This document shows positions 55,623 to 64,000 of a DNA stretch of 64,000 bases, one piece after another; the stretch's first letter is position 1, and each line of letters starts with the position of its first letter. The stretch is from Bretschneidera sinensis. Taxonomy: Eukaryota > Streptophyta > Magnoliopsida > Brassicales > Akaniaceae. The notes under the pieces are model-generated. The model searched no databases, had not been told where the DNA came from, and was given only the letters and a program-made list of their open reading frames with translations. The stretch is taken from the NCBI GenBank assembly GCA_023935145.1, contig CM043702.1, positions 107,914,088 through 107,978,087 on the forward strand. Reading direction: 5' to 3'. Both the position numbers and the translations under genes were made by a program.

Positions 55623-55689
55623 GCTCTGATACCACTCACCAAAGCTCTGATACCACTGTTGGTGGTATCTATTCTAGCTTTGATACCAC
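55623..55689 (-). promoter_or_regulatory. Triplicated tRNA-Met primer-binding site of copia H
   Basis: GCTCTGATACCA at 55623-55634 and 55644-55655, and GCTTTGATACCA at 55677-55688 next to the LTR. The second copy is followed by CTGTTGG like a true LTR junction and by an inverted copy, giving the perfect hairpin GATACCAC-TGTTG-GTGGTATC at 55648-55668. Confidence 0.85.
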
Positions 55690-56575
55690 TATTGGGAAAT
55701 CACCTCAAGATGCCCAGGTGGTGATCTTCCAAACACCCAAGTCTAGAGTGACTTGTAATGATCGGAAACAGAAATAGAAATCAAGGAAAAGAAAGAACAC
55801 AGCAATTGTTATCGAGGTTCGGCAATAGCCTACGTCCCCATGAGTTCCTTCGAACTCTCTACACTAAATCAACGAGTTCTTACAAGTTACAACAACACCT
55901 CTTCAAGAATTTTAAGTTCTTGAAGAATGAAGTAAGAGAGAAAAGAAAGTGATAAGGTCTTGAGTTACCCTAGAATTTTCCCCAAGAAAATTCCACTTAT
56001 AAGTCCCTTGAATCCCCAATCTATACTACCATCTCTCTTTAAACAACTAGCCTCTCTTGAATGAGTCTCTCTTGTGTTTACTGTCTTTGCGCTCTCACAC
56101 ACCCATGTGTTCTATTTCACACACATTCACATGTCATTGACATCACTCACATTGGATGCTCACATTACACTTTGAATGGCTCCTAGATGACCCTTTATAT
56201 AGGGCAATGACTTCCTCATCCAATCTTAGATATCAATCCCCACCATTAAATCTCAAGAACTAAAGACTCGTGGCTCTCTAAGAATCTAAGTAAAGCTGTG
56301 CGTTTTAACCATACTCAACGCATCATTTGAGAGTGCTGAAAAACCAAGCATCAATGTGCCTGGCGCCGCGCCAAGAACAGGGCAGGCCGCAGCCTAGGGT
56401 AGGGCACACATCCTTCATCTTCTGGGCGCCTGGGGGAGGCTGAGCCACGACACACACCTCCTCCAGGTCTCCTCCTTACTGGGCATCGTGGCCTGGGAAG
56501 GCTGTGCCACGGCACGACCTGATGCTGAACATGCTGATTTTCTTCTCTCGTTTAATCCTTAGACAAATACCAACA
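55690..56575 (-). repeat. Shared LTR-III between copia H and copia K (886 bp)
   Basis: It starts TATTGGGAAATCACC (variant of TGTTGGAAATC) and ends AAATACCAACA. It serves as the 5' LTR of H and the 3' LTR of K. The GC-rich block is 56360-56520. Confidence 0.9.
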
Positions 56576-57819
56576 ATCTCTACCTTTGTCTAAGTGATTA
56601 AACCTAAACCCTTATGTAGAGAACTTAGGATCCAAACTCAACTTGAGTCACCATTCATCCGACTCCAATCCTAAGAAGTCCAAGGCAATGATTGAACTTA
56701 CTTAGAGGTAGAACCTTGGTGCCTAAATTTGTAGGATTTTCCTTCGTTGCAACTTTCTCCACATGAATGTATCCTTTCGTAACATTTTCTTGAATGAAAT
56801 GATACTGAACATCCACATGCTCAGTCCTCTCATGAAACACCGGGTTCCTACACAAGTGCATCTCACTTTGGCTATCCGAAGACATCACCACCTGCTCTTT
56901 TAGAACCTTCCACTCGTCCAATAACCCTTTGCATCACATAGCCTCCTTTATGGCTTCCATAGCCGCTATGTACTCAGCCTTGGTTGTTAAGAGTGCTACC
57001 ACCAACTGCAACTGAGCCTTCATGTACCTCAGCAACCACTTCATCCCAAGCCAAAGCTCCTTTCTAGGATTACTCACAAATCTGCTGAGAACACCCATTG
57101 CCTAAGAAATGTCGGGTCTAGTGCTTACCATCATGACCATGACTGATCCAACCACACTAGAGTAAGGGACCTTATCCATTTTCTTCTTCTCCTCATCCAT
57201 TCTAGAATATTGTTTGCTGGAGAACTTGAAATGACCAGCAAGGGGAATCTTCACTGGTTTACCATTTTCCATAGAAAACTTGTACAACACCTTTTCTATG
57301 TAGGAAGACCGAGAAACTTTCAACTGTTTTTCTCCCTTTCCCGAATTCTTCTCATCCCAAGGATTTTTTGTGTAAGGACAAGATCCTTCCTCTTGAACTC
57401 CTCACTGAGTTGAGATGTCAACCTTTCTATCCTCTCCCTACTGTTCTAAACCAACAACATATCATCGACATAGACGAGGATAATCACTACTTCATCCACC
57501 TTGTGTCAAGTGAGAAGGTTTCTGTGAAATCTATGCCCCTTCTTTGCGTGAACCCCTTCGCCACCAACCTAGCCTTATTCCGGACTTCATCCCTTGGAGG
57601 GTTCTCTTCTTTGATATTATAAGTGCACTTACAATCCATAACTCTCTGTTTTCCTGGAATGTGCACCAATTCCCAAGAGTTGTTCTTCCATAAAGAATCC
57701 ATTTCTTCCTCCATAGCTAGCTTCCATCTTGGCGAATCCTTACATCCCATGGTATCAATGTAACTCTCTGGTTCACTTATCCCTCCTTCTGTCCAAGGAG
57801 CTGCTACATTCGCAGCCAC
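56576..57819 (-). pseudogene. Deleted RT-RNase H of copia K
   Basis: Right to left: EEEMDSLWKNNSWELVHIPG, KQRVMDCKCTYNIKEEN, ARLVAKGFTQRRGIDFTETF, then the same RT deletion as H and L (here with a 1-base loss), LVYVDDMLLV (YVDD 57461-57472), SSYIEKVLYKFSMENGKPV, RPDISXAMGVLSRF-like residues, WLLRYMKAQLQ (RNase H deletion), AIKEAM, and MHLCRNPVFHERTEHVDV with [13 protein letters not shown]. The minus-strand purine tract AAAGGTAGAGAT is at 56576-56587. Confidence 0.87.
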
Positions 57820-58547
57820 AAAACCATATCTCGAAGGTGGTCTGACCAGTCTTCTTTCTCGGTCCCTTGTGAGCTGATAGTCATTCTGACTTGCTGCATC
57901 ATCCCCTTCTAGTTCAACCTCCTCATGAGTGTCATAAGCTTGGCATTCATCAATGGGCTCTACCTGGTCCGAACCCCCTTGCCTTCTTTGCTCTATATGA
58001 ACTTAATTTTCCTTGATGCTATGCTCCACAAATACCGAACTAGTTTGCTCACTAGCCCCTGCAGGGTTAGTTTTCTCCGAATAGGGAAATAAATGCTCAT
58101 TAAAAATGACATCCCTACTTATTATGAGTTTCAATCCTTTTTTCTCTAAGGACCACAACCTACACCCCTTAGCCCCTTCCCCATATCCTAGAAACACACA
58201 CTTTCTAGATCTTGGGCTAAGTCTATCATCCTTTTGATGTGCATACGCAACACACCCAAAAGTCCTAAGGTTGTTCAACTCAGGGGGTTTACCACTCCAC
58301 ATCTCCTTGGGAGTCTTTAGCTCTAAAGCTCTAGAGGACGATCTATTAACCAAATACGCAGCAGTAGACACTGCTTTCCCCCAAAAAACGTTTGAGTAAT
58401 CCGGATCCTATAATCATGCACCTAACCTTTTCCATAAGGATCTTATTCATCCTCTTAGCAATTCCATTTTGCTGAGGCGCTTTCACAACCGTTCTATGTC
58501 TTAGAATTCCATTTAACTTATAGAATCGATCAAGTTCCTTGTTAAGA
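57820..58547 (-). pseudogene. Integrase C-terminal part of copia K, truncated
   Basis: PQQNGIAKRMNKI (about 58470) has the catalytic Glu replaced by Lys, exactly as in H. Then MSTAAYLVNRSSSRALELK, EMWSGKPPELNNLRTFGC, KCVFLGYGEGAKGCRLW, ISRDVIFNEHLFPYSEKT. Beyond 58547 the sequence changes abruptly to the antisense ORF of F, so K lacks the integrase start, protease, gag and its own 5' LTR. Confidence 0.88.
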
Positions 58548-58732
58548 AAGCACCATAGCTAACGACCCCTCTCTGACCTCGGCTCTTTCTAGGGTCTCAC
58601 TCCTAGAAGAGGACGTGTCCGACCCCGTCTCCTCAAAAGTACTGCTACATCTACCACTACCGCTGCTATTACTAGGCCTATCTCAAAAGCTATCTATTGA
58701 AGATATGAGAAGTAGGAGGATGAGACTCACCT
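58548..58732 (-). pseudogene. Antisense ORF of Tat-like element F, N-terminal part
   Basis: Minus strand: after a TGA at 58683-58685 the frame encodes a Ser-rich stretch (SNSSGSGRCSS, GSDTSSSRSETLERAEV) ending REGSLAMV at 58548. At the other side of the copia array (39396) the frame resumes in the same phase with LESPHRRSPEPEV. Ser-rich starts are usual for these extra Tat ORFs. Function is unknown. Confidence 0.5.
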
Positions 58733-59392
58733 AGAGTACAAATAGCGCGGACAAACTTCCTCCTCGTCAAGACATTTTGACATCTCACTCCGAGCACCCA
58801 CACCAAAAACAGTTACCGAGCCGAGACGTCCACTAAGCCCCCTCTCACCAGGAAATCAAGACACCAATCACTCTTAAGCTTTAAGAACAAGGATGAGCAC
58901 TCTCAAACTTTCTCTCTAAATATTTACTAGAATGGAAGTGAAGAAGAATGAGAGTAAAACACCCTTATATAAGAGAAAAAAGCATGGTGAACAAGGCAAT
59001 TTAAAACGAATAGATAGGGAGGTATGAAATTCGGGGTGCTCAATGCTACTTTTGCACTTTCCAAGGGATCCACTGTCACAAACGAAGCGACATTTGGTCC
59101 TCTTGAGGCACTGTTTCATTTCCCAAGAGAACGAAACATTAATAAGCACTGCCATTTTCGCCCCAAAATGGTTGCGCATGTTAAATAATCTGACAAAAGC
59201 CACGTGTCAACGAAAGTTTTGGAAGCATGATTAGAAATGGTTTTTTCAAACTTGGGCCTGAAAAAAAACAGCCCAAAAATGCCAAGACATCCTTCATGGG
59301 CCTAAAAGGCAAAAAGCCCAAGAGTCTACCTGAAAACCCACTAGAAGAAGTCTCAGCCTTACCAAAAACCTCGATGCTTGGGCCCAAGGCCA
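58733..59392 (+). other. 3' UTR of Tat-like element F
   Basis: Non-coding, moderately GC-rich relative to its neighbours. It includes TTGGGCCTG and GGGCCTAAAAGG motifs (59250-59320) that lead into the tandem repeats. The 95-codon minus ORF 58916-59203 has no recognisable domain and is not called. Confidence 0.5.
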
Positions 59393-60478
59393 AGCATATT
59401 GACTGCTGCTCATCTACTCGAACCAATATCTCCAAGGCCGAGCTTATTGACTGCTTCTCATATGCTCGAACCAGCGTCTCCAAGGCCGAGCGTATTGATT
59501 TCTCCTTATATGCTGGGACCAGCGTCTCCAAGGCCGAGCGTATTGACTGCAGCTCATATGCTGGCTCCAAGGCCGAGCATATTGACTGCTATTCATATGC
59601 TCAGACCAGCGTCTCCAAGGCTGAGCATATAGACTACTGCTCATATGCTCGGGCTAATAACTCTAAGGCCGAGCATATTTGACTACTACTCATATGCTCG
59701 GACCAATGTTTCTAAAGTCGAGCATATTAACTGCTACTCATATGCTTGGCCTTGGAGACGTTGGTCCGAGCATATGAGGAGCAGTTAATATGTTCGAACC
59801 AATGTCTTCAAGACCGAGCATATTAACTGCTCCTCATATGCTCGAACCAGCGTCTACAAGGCCGAGTATATTGGCTGTTGCTCATATGCTCGGACCAATG
59901 CCTCCAAGGCCGAGCATATTGACTGCTCATCATATGCTCAGGCCAATGTCTTCAAGGTCGAGCATATTGACTGCTCCTCATATGCTCAGACCAATGGCTC
60001 CAAGGCCGAGCATATTGACTGTTGCTCATAGGCTCGGACCAGTAATTCCAAGGCCGAGTATAGTGACTGCTGCTCATATGCTCGGATCAACAACTCTAAG
60101 GTCGAGCATATTGATTGTTGCTTATATGCTCGAACCAATGTCTCCAAGGTCGAGCATATTGACTGCCGCTCATATGCTCAGACCAATTTCTCCAAGGCCG
60201 AGCATATTGACTACTGCTCATATGCTCAAACCAGTGACTCCAAGGCCGAGCATATTGACTTCTACTCATATACTCAGACCAATGTCTCCAAGGCCAAGCA
60301 TATTGACTATTGCTAATATGCTCATACCAAGGTCTCCAAAATCGAGCATATTGATTGCTCCTTATATGCTCGGACCAATGTCTCCAAGGCCAAGCATATT
60401 GATTGCTGCTCGTATGCTCGAACTGATGTCTCCAAGGCCGAGCATATTGATTGCTACTCAAATGCTCGGCCCAATATC
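59393..60478. repeat. 48-bp tandem repeat array, about 22 units
   Basis: The unit is AGCATATTGACTGCTGCTCA then TATGCTCGGACCAATGTCTC then CAAGGCCG. Starts at 59393, 59441, 59489 and 59537 give a 48-bp period; one unit is shortened to 39 bp (59537-59576). One unit near 59744-59790 is inverted. As 48 is divisible by 3, the array stays open in several frames and yields ORFs of up to 239 codons with a 16-residue repeat (59790-60509), which I regard as non-coding. Confidence 0.93.
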
Positions 60479-60618
60479 ACAAAAAACAAAATGTGTTGAT
60501 CAAGGATAACACACTAAGACCCTTTACTCCAAAACCGAACCCTACCATACTTTCTTAAAGCATATAAATGTACTTAAGGAAGTGGGGGGCCTCTAATATA
60601 GCCGAAAATACACCAAAT

Positions 60619-60800
60619 AGTAAGATGACATATGGATAGCCCTGGTCCAACAGCAAGATCACACATGGATAGCAATGGTCCAACAGCAAGATAACACGTG
60701 AACAACCCTTGTCCAGCAGCAAGATGACACATGGACAGCCCTGTTCCAATAGCAAGATGACATGTGGATATTCTTATGTCCAATAAGAAGATGACACACG
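60619..60800 (+). repeat. 33-bp tandem repeat in F's LTR, about 5.5 units
   Basis: Units AGCAAGATGACACATGGACA then GCCCTGGTCCAAC start at 60619, 60652, 60685, 60718 and 60751, with a diverged one at 60785. They lie about 270-450 bp upstream of the TATA box, where retroelement enhancers are often repeated. Confidence 0.9.
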
Positions 60801-61074
60801 AACAAACTATCGACGAACCCACCGCTATTCCCAAACACTCCTACATAGACTTGCAAGCCACAAATCCAAGGAACACTATTCATGGACACCCCTGCGCAAA
60901 CCTACTAGCACAAATCTAGGGGACCCTATTCATGGACACGAATGCCCAGACCTACGAGCGTAATTTCAGGGATCACGATCCTCCTTGGGCACCTGGCTAC
61001 ACCTGATGACAAAGGGACAAGATCTCCGAGATTGCCCCATCATTGGCACGTGGACAGCCTCACCTCTGAATCGC

Positions 61075-61084
61075 TATAAAAAGG
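61075..61084 (+). promoter_or_regulatory. Candidate TATA box in F's LTR
   Basis: TATAAAAAGG lies in GAATCGCTATAAAAAGGCCC, about 215 bp before the inferred LTR end, a plausible U3 core promoter. Confidence 0.6.
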
Positions 61085-61299
61085 CCCAAAGGTATGCAAA
61101 ACCGATCCATCTTCAATTTTAAGCTCATTACTAAAAAAACACTAGTATCATTGTTTCTCCAAAACCTCACACTAACAAGAGCATCAGAGTGTCCTCGGAG
61201 GCATCACTCCCCTTTCCTCCAATGACTCTCTAGTTTACCCTTATTTCCTTGTGCAGGCCACTGAAGCGCTGACCTCCAGCTCAGCGACACATTTTTGGC

Positions 61300-62286
61300 A
61301 TCAACAATAGGTATATATATTATTAAAAAAATGGATTGACTCCTATGATTCCATTCTTTTCAAATGATTTGTGGCATCAAAATCTTAATAACTTACTTGG
61401 GATTGCCCCATATGTTGAAGTGGCATTTGTTTTTTTTGGAGTGCAAGCAAGTTGATGGTAGTGGAGGAAAGCCTGAAGGATATTATTATAACTGCAAGTA
61501 AGTGATCTTTTGTTTCTTTTGCAAGATAGCAGAGTAATTGACATATAGTTTATACTTGAGGACTTGAACCTACTAACTTGTTTGCTAAGTGAAAAAGAAA
61601 AACTTCTAGTAAGTGTTAGATTAAAATGAACCTTTTAGTATTTTTTTGGTACATTATAAATCTTGTGTTTTCAAATGTATTTATTTTAAACATTGTTCGT
61701 AAATAATATTGTTTTAAAAACTTAATAATACAAGGAATTTGATCATGATTTTTGTAAACATGCAAAGATAAATATGGTTTGCCATGAGAAAAAAATATAA
61801 AATTTTTTACCAAAAGAAATATATATTTTTATTTCTTATTACTAAATATTGAAAAACCACAAAAATTAACATTCAAGTGAATTTTTTTAAAAAAATTTAT
61901 TGGCTGATCATCAAATGATTTATAGTCAGGGTTTGTTATGTATCAGAAAAAACTCAAGATTTTATAAAATGCTTGATTGAAACAGCAGATGTCTTATTGC
62001 CAAACCTTCAAGTTATTTTTTCTGGATTACAATGACCATTTAACCATAAATGGAATTTCTCTTCATAAGAAGTTACAAGGGAATTAATTAATTGTATTGA
62101 TGGAATAAAAGTAATGAAAAGTAAGGTAAATTGTAGTGTACATCCTCTTGTTTGCATATATTTTTATTTTTTTATAACACTTGTTTGCATATTATAATAA
62201 CAAAAGAAAAGGAAAAGGAGTGTAAACTAATTTTCAATTATTTGGATAACAATGGGAAAAAGAAAGAAGAAATGTATAACAATAAT
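61300..62286. other. AT-rich DNA without a recognised gene
   Basis: No LTR family of the window, no conserved domain and no long ORF. A short open stretch near 61430-61500 (ECKQVDGSGGKPEGYYYNCK-like) followed by GTAAGTG could be an exon edge or chance; I cannot support it as a gene. This may be the host DNA beyond the nest. Confidence 0.5.
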
Positions 62287-62485
62287 CGTTGAGGAAGATA
62301 TACGGGATTCTAGGAGTAATTGATCCTTAACTTTTGTGTATATTATTGTTTTGATTCTTTCCTTTGTAATATGAGATAGAATAGGAAACTTAGCATGTAT
62401 GACGCTGATCTTCAAGATCTGAAATGATCTCTCTGTTGTATATATCTCCATTTGCAACTTAATATAAATAATGTTTTTCACAACA
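62287..62485 (+). repeat. Probable 5' LTR of element Q
   Basis: It begins CGTTGAGGAAGATATACGGG (first base T to C relative to an expected TGTTG) and ends TTTTTCACAACA, giving near-inverted TGTTG/CAACA ends. TTAATATAAATAATG near 62458 may be a promoter motif. The boundaries rest on position relative to the primer site only. Confidence 0.5.
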
Positions 62486-62497
62486 ACTAAATTATTA

Positions 62498-62509
62498 TGA
62501 TATCAGAGC
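62498..62509 (+). promoter_or_regulatory. tRNA-Met primer-binding site of Q
   Basis: TGATATCAGAGC, one change from TGGTATCAGAGC. Confidence 0.75.
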
Positions 62510-62639
62510 AGTGAAACTCATCCTACAAAACAACTAAAACCTAGCCATCATACCTTTCACCACCAACTAAAACAAGTTATTCTCTTTTATTATTCAAGAT
62601 AAAAAACAGTGGGCTGTTTCTTCATAGGTCATGGGAAAA

Positions 62640-62835
62640 ACACCAGATATGGCTACTTTTGCTATCTAGGACGGATCACAAAACTCAAACAAAAGCCATT
62701 CGCCAAAGAATGCACACCTCAAGTGCGATCGCTGCAATATCACGAAACACTCCACCAAAAATTATCGAGCACATCTCAAGTGTGATTACTGTGGTTACAA
62801 GGGCCATACCATTGATTTTTGTCGAAAACTAAAGA
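62640..62835 (+). pseudogene. Gag zinc-knuckle remnant of Q
   Basis: Two consecutive knuckle-like motifs: CDRCNITKHSTKNY (last Cys is Tyr) and an intact CDYCGYKGHTIDFC (CX2CX4HX4C, from 62781). The upstream Gag domain is missing; only about 130 bp separate the primer site from this region. Confidence 0.75.
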
Positions 62836-63358
62836 GGCCACTTCTCATGGAGACAAATGGGGAAACTCTAGCTTCCTTTCCAAAGCTCACTATGCTGATA
62901 CCAAACCAGATAAGGCTGAAGCATCGCCATCATCATACAGTCTTACAACAAAACAATATCATGATCAAATTTCTCTCATTAATCGGATCAAGTCAGGTAG
63001 CATGGCCAATCAAGTGAGTTCAGCCTTGACAGTGAGCAATCTTTCAGGTACTGCAACTTGTGTAAATGTTTTTAGCTCAGAAACTCATTGGATCTTTGAC
63101 ACAAGAGCAACCGATCACATGGTCTGCTCATCCAAACTGATGACTCCCAGTACACCTGTTACTAATTGTCATGTGCATTTACCAAACCATGCTCTTGCTC
63201 GTGTAACACAAATAGGCACCATATGATTTTCTGACAAACTCATACTTCACAATGTGCTATGTGTTCTATCTTTCAAATTAAATTTAATATCAGTGGTCAC
63301 TCTTACTAAGACTTCCTCCTGTTTTGCAACCTTCACTAATAACCTCTGTTTTGTTTAG
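62836..63358 (+). pseudogene. Protease region of Q
   Basis: The frame beginning at 62819 encodes a linker and SSETHWIFDTRATDHMVCSS, the copia protease site with Gly to Arg (DTG to DTR). Then a TGA after GTI (about 63226), and KLILHNVLCVLSFKLNLIS matches the usual downstream protease block. A TAG follows near 63357. Confidence 0.82.
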
Positions 63359-64000
63359 GACCAACATTTGGGGAAGGCGATTGGGATGGGAACTGAGCGA
63401 AAAGGACTTTACTACCTGGATACTCAGAAGAATGTTGGGTGCTATTCTATTTCAACCGATGCCTCCACCAGTTCTCACCTTTGGCATCAACGCCTTGGCC
63501 ACCTTTCCAATAAAAGTCTGAAAGCTCTATCTTTATTTAATAAAACCATACACTTTTGTTCGATTTATGATTGTTCCATTTGTCCTCTTGCCAAACAAAC
63601 TCGCAAATCTTTTCCTTTAAGTTCTATTAAAACAATATTACCTTTTGAACTGATACATGTTGATATTTGGGGGGTTATCGTGTTCTAACACTCAATGGGG
63701 CGAAATATTTTCTCACCATAGTGAATGATTTTTCACGATGTACATGGGTTTATCTATTACACAAAAAATCTGAGGCACGTACTTTTCTTAGTACTTTCAT
63801 CAATATAATTGAGATACAATTTGCATCTCGCTTAAAGATTATTCGCAATGACAATGGACAGGAATTTGATATCACCCCACTATTTTTCGATAAAACAAAT
63901 TTACACCAAACTAGCTGCGTTTCTACCCTGCAACAAAATGGGGTCATCAAACGTAAACATCGTCATCTTCTTAATATCACCCGTGCCTTACTTTTTCAAG
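63359..64000 (+). pseudogene. Integrase N-terminal part of Q
   Basis: GLYYLDTQKN, then HLWHQRLGHLSNKSL (HX4H) and IYDCSICPLAKQTRKSFPLS (CX2C) form the zinc-binding domain; LIHVDIWG has the first Asp. A frameshift near 63680 moves to LTLNGAKYFLTIVNDFSR, KIIRNDNGQEF (second Asp) and LQQNGVIKRKHRHLL, where the catalytic Glu (ERKHRHLL) is Lys. It continues past the window end. Confidence 0.88.

Larger units (their letters stand above)
39397..58547 (-). mobile_element. Tandem copia array H-K (LTR, body, LTR, body)
   Basis: Minus-strand order from right to left: K body (58547-56576, truncated at its 5' side), a complete LTR (56575-55690), H body (55689-40203, interrupted by J) and a truncated LTR (40202-39397). 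The central LTR is at once K's 3' LTR, followed by a purine tract and RNase H, and H's 5' LTR, preceded by a tRNA-Met primer site. No target duplication is visible because both outer ends are truncated. Confidence 0.85.
60494..61291 (+). repeat. Probable 3' LTR of Tat-like element F
   Basis: A promoter-like layout ends at TCAGCGACACA followed by TTTTTGGC, the usual start of a Tat primer site. The left edge is a guess: TGTTGATCAAGG after an A-rich AAAAAACAAAATG tract, which would give TGT…ACA termini and about 798 bp. With only one copy in the window the boundaries cannot be confirmed. The sequence after TGGC does not continue as a primer site, so the break is close. Confidence 0.45.
13308..61299 (+). 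mobile_element. Element F: Tat-like Ty3 retrotransposon split by nested insertions
   Basis: I join these pieces by inference: protease and RT on the plus strand (13308-15064), an antisense ORF (38553-39396 and 58548-58732), a 3' UTR with 48-bp tandem repeats, and a plus-strand LTR ending near 61291. Tat-lineage elements (for example Grande) are known to carry an antisense extra ORF and tandem repeats between pol and the 3' LTR, which is this arrangement. About 43 kb of the interval is other elements. RNase H and integrase of F were not found. The left end is cut by E's LTR. Confidence 0.6.
62287..64000 (+). mobile_element. Element Q: second Ty1/copia lineage, runs off the window
   Basis: Short LTR, primer site, gag knuckles, protease and integrase in copia order. 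It is unrelated in sequence to the G/H/K/L family (different protease and integrase motifs, LTR about 200 bp). Most of the Gag domain is deleted. Confidence 0.8.

Noticed and set aside
19154..55689. tRNA-like sequences (tRNA-Asp and tRNA-Met matches)
   Set aside because: Only 12-18 nt primer-binding sites next to LTRs; no cloverleaf or promoter boxes.
59393..60478. CRISPR-like array of regularly spaced repeats
   Set aside because: The whole unit repeats, with no unique spacers, and the context is a plant retrotransposon.
59227..60509. ORFs of 151 and 239 codons on the plus strand and 121-129 codons on the minus strand, with a 16-residue repeat, looking like a repeat protein
   Set aside because: They follow from a 48-bp tandem repeat whose length is divisible by three. 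Both strands are open, no start context or domain is seen, and the array sits in a Tat 3' UTR.
13308..61299. A new defence or metabolic gene system hidden between the repeats
   Set aside because: Every region with coding signal could be assigned to retrotransposon gag, pol or extra ORFs; no other conserved gene order was seen.
61420..61510. Possible exon (YYYNCK followed by GTAAGTG) of a host gene or DNA transposon
   Set aside because: Only about 20 codons, no matching partner exon or domain found in the next kilobase.

Overview
This window is plant nuclear DNA, most likely from a eudicot with a repeat-rich genome. It is built almost entirely from LTR retrotransposons inserted into one another. 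I found no host protein-coding gene, rRNA, tRNA or CRISPR array that I could support. The plant assignment rests on Athila-like and Tat-like Ty3 (gypsy) elements, plant-type Ty1 (copia) elements, primer sites matching tRNA-Asp and initiator tRNA-Met, and 5-bp target duplications. Nearly every coding remnant has stops, frameshifts or deletions.

Three LTR families dominate. LTR-I (TGATAGG...CAACA, about 1.3 kb) and LTR-II (TGATGAGAGTC...GGGCGTAATCA, 1.3-1.5 kb) belong to Athila-like Ty3 elements. LTR-III (ends TGTTGG...CCAACA, about 0.9-1.1 kb) belongs to a Ty1/copia family. I use letters for individual elements. Left part: R (1-439, gag fragment); A (440-7329, minus, 3' half of an LTR-I element) with a solo LTR-II at 3721-5023 (target duplication GCACA) in its third ORF; N (7330-9059, 3' end of an LTR-II element); E (9060-13307, 3' half of an LTR-II element).

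Centre: F is a decayed Tat-like element with protease and RT at 13308-15064, an antisense ORF in two pieces (38553-39396 and 58548-58732), 48-bp tandem repeats and an LTR ending near 61291. Two stacks of insertions lie inside it. Stack 1: copia G (LTR 15065-15440 plus 34920-35431, pol to 37045), which received C (15441-34914, LTR-II, duplication CTTTG), whose gag received B (17810-30518, LTR-I, duplication AAATA/AAATC). A head-to-head copia remnant P follows (37056-38552). Stack 2: a tandem copia array H-K (39397-58547); H's integrase received J (42200-53684, LTR-II, duplication ACACC), and J's gag received copia L (46749-52119).

Right edge: 61300-62286 is AT-rich DNA with no recognised gene. 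A different copia element Q (short LTR, gag zinc knuckles, protease, integrase) runs off the end.

The most notable features are a copia subfamily (H, K, L) with shared in-frame deletions in RT and RNase H; an LTR-II solo LTR that carries a copia LTR end and a long inverted repeat; palindromic GCGATCGAGCGC boxes scattered through LTR-I non-coding DNA; repeated primer-binding sites; and a three-LTR structure in B.
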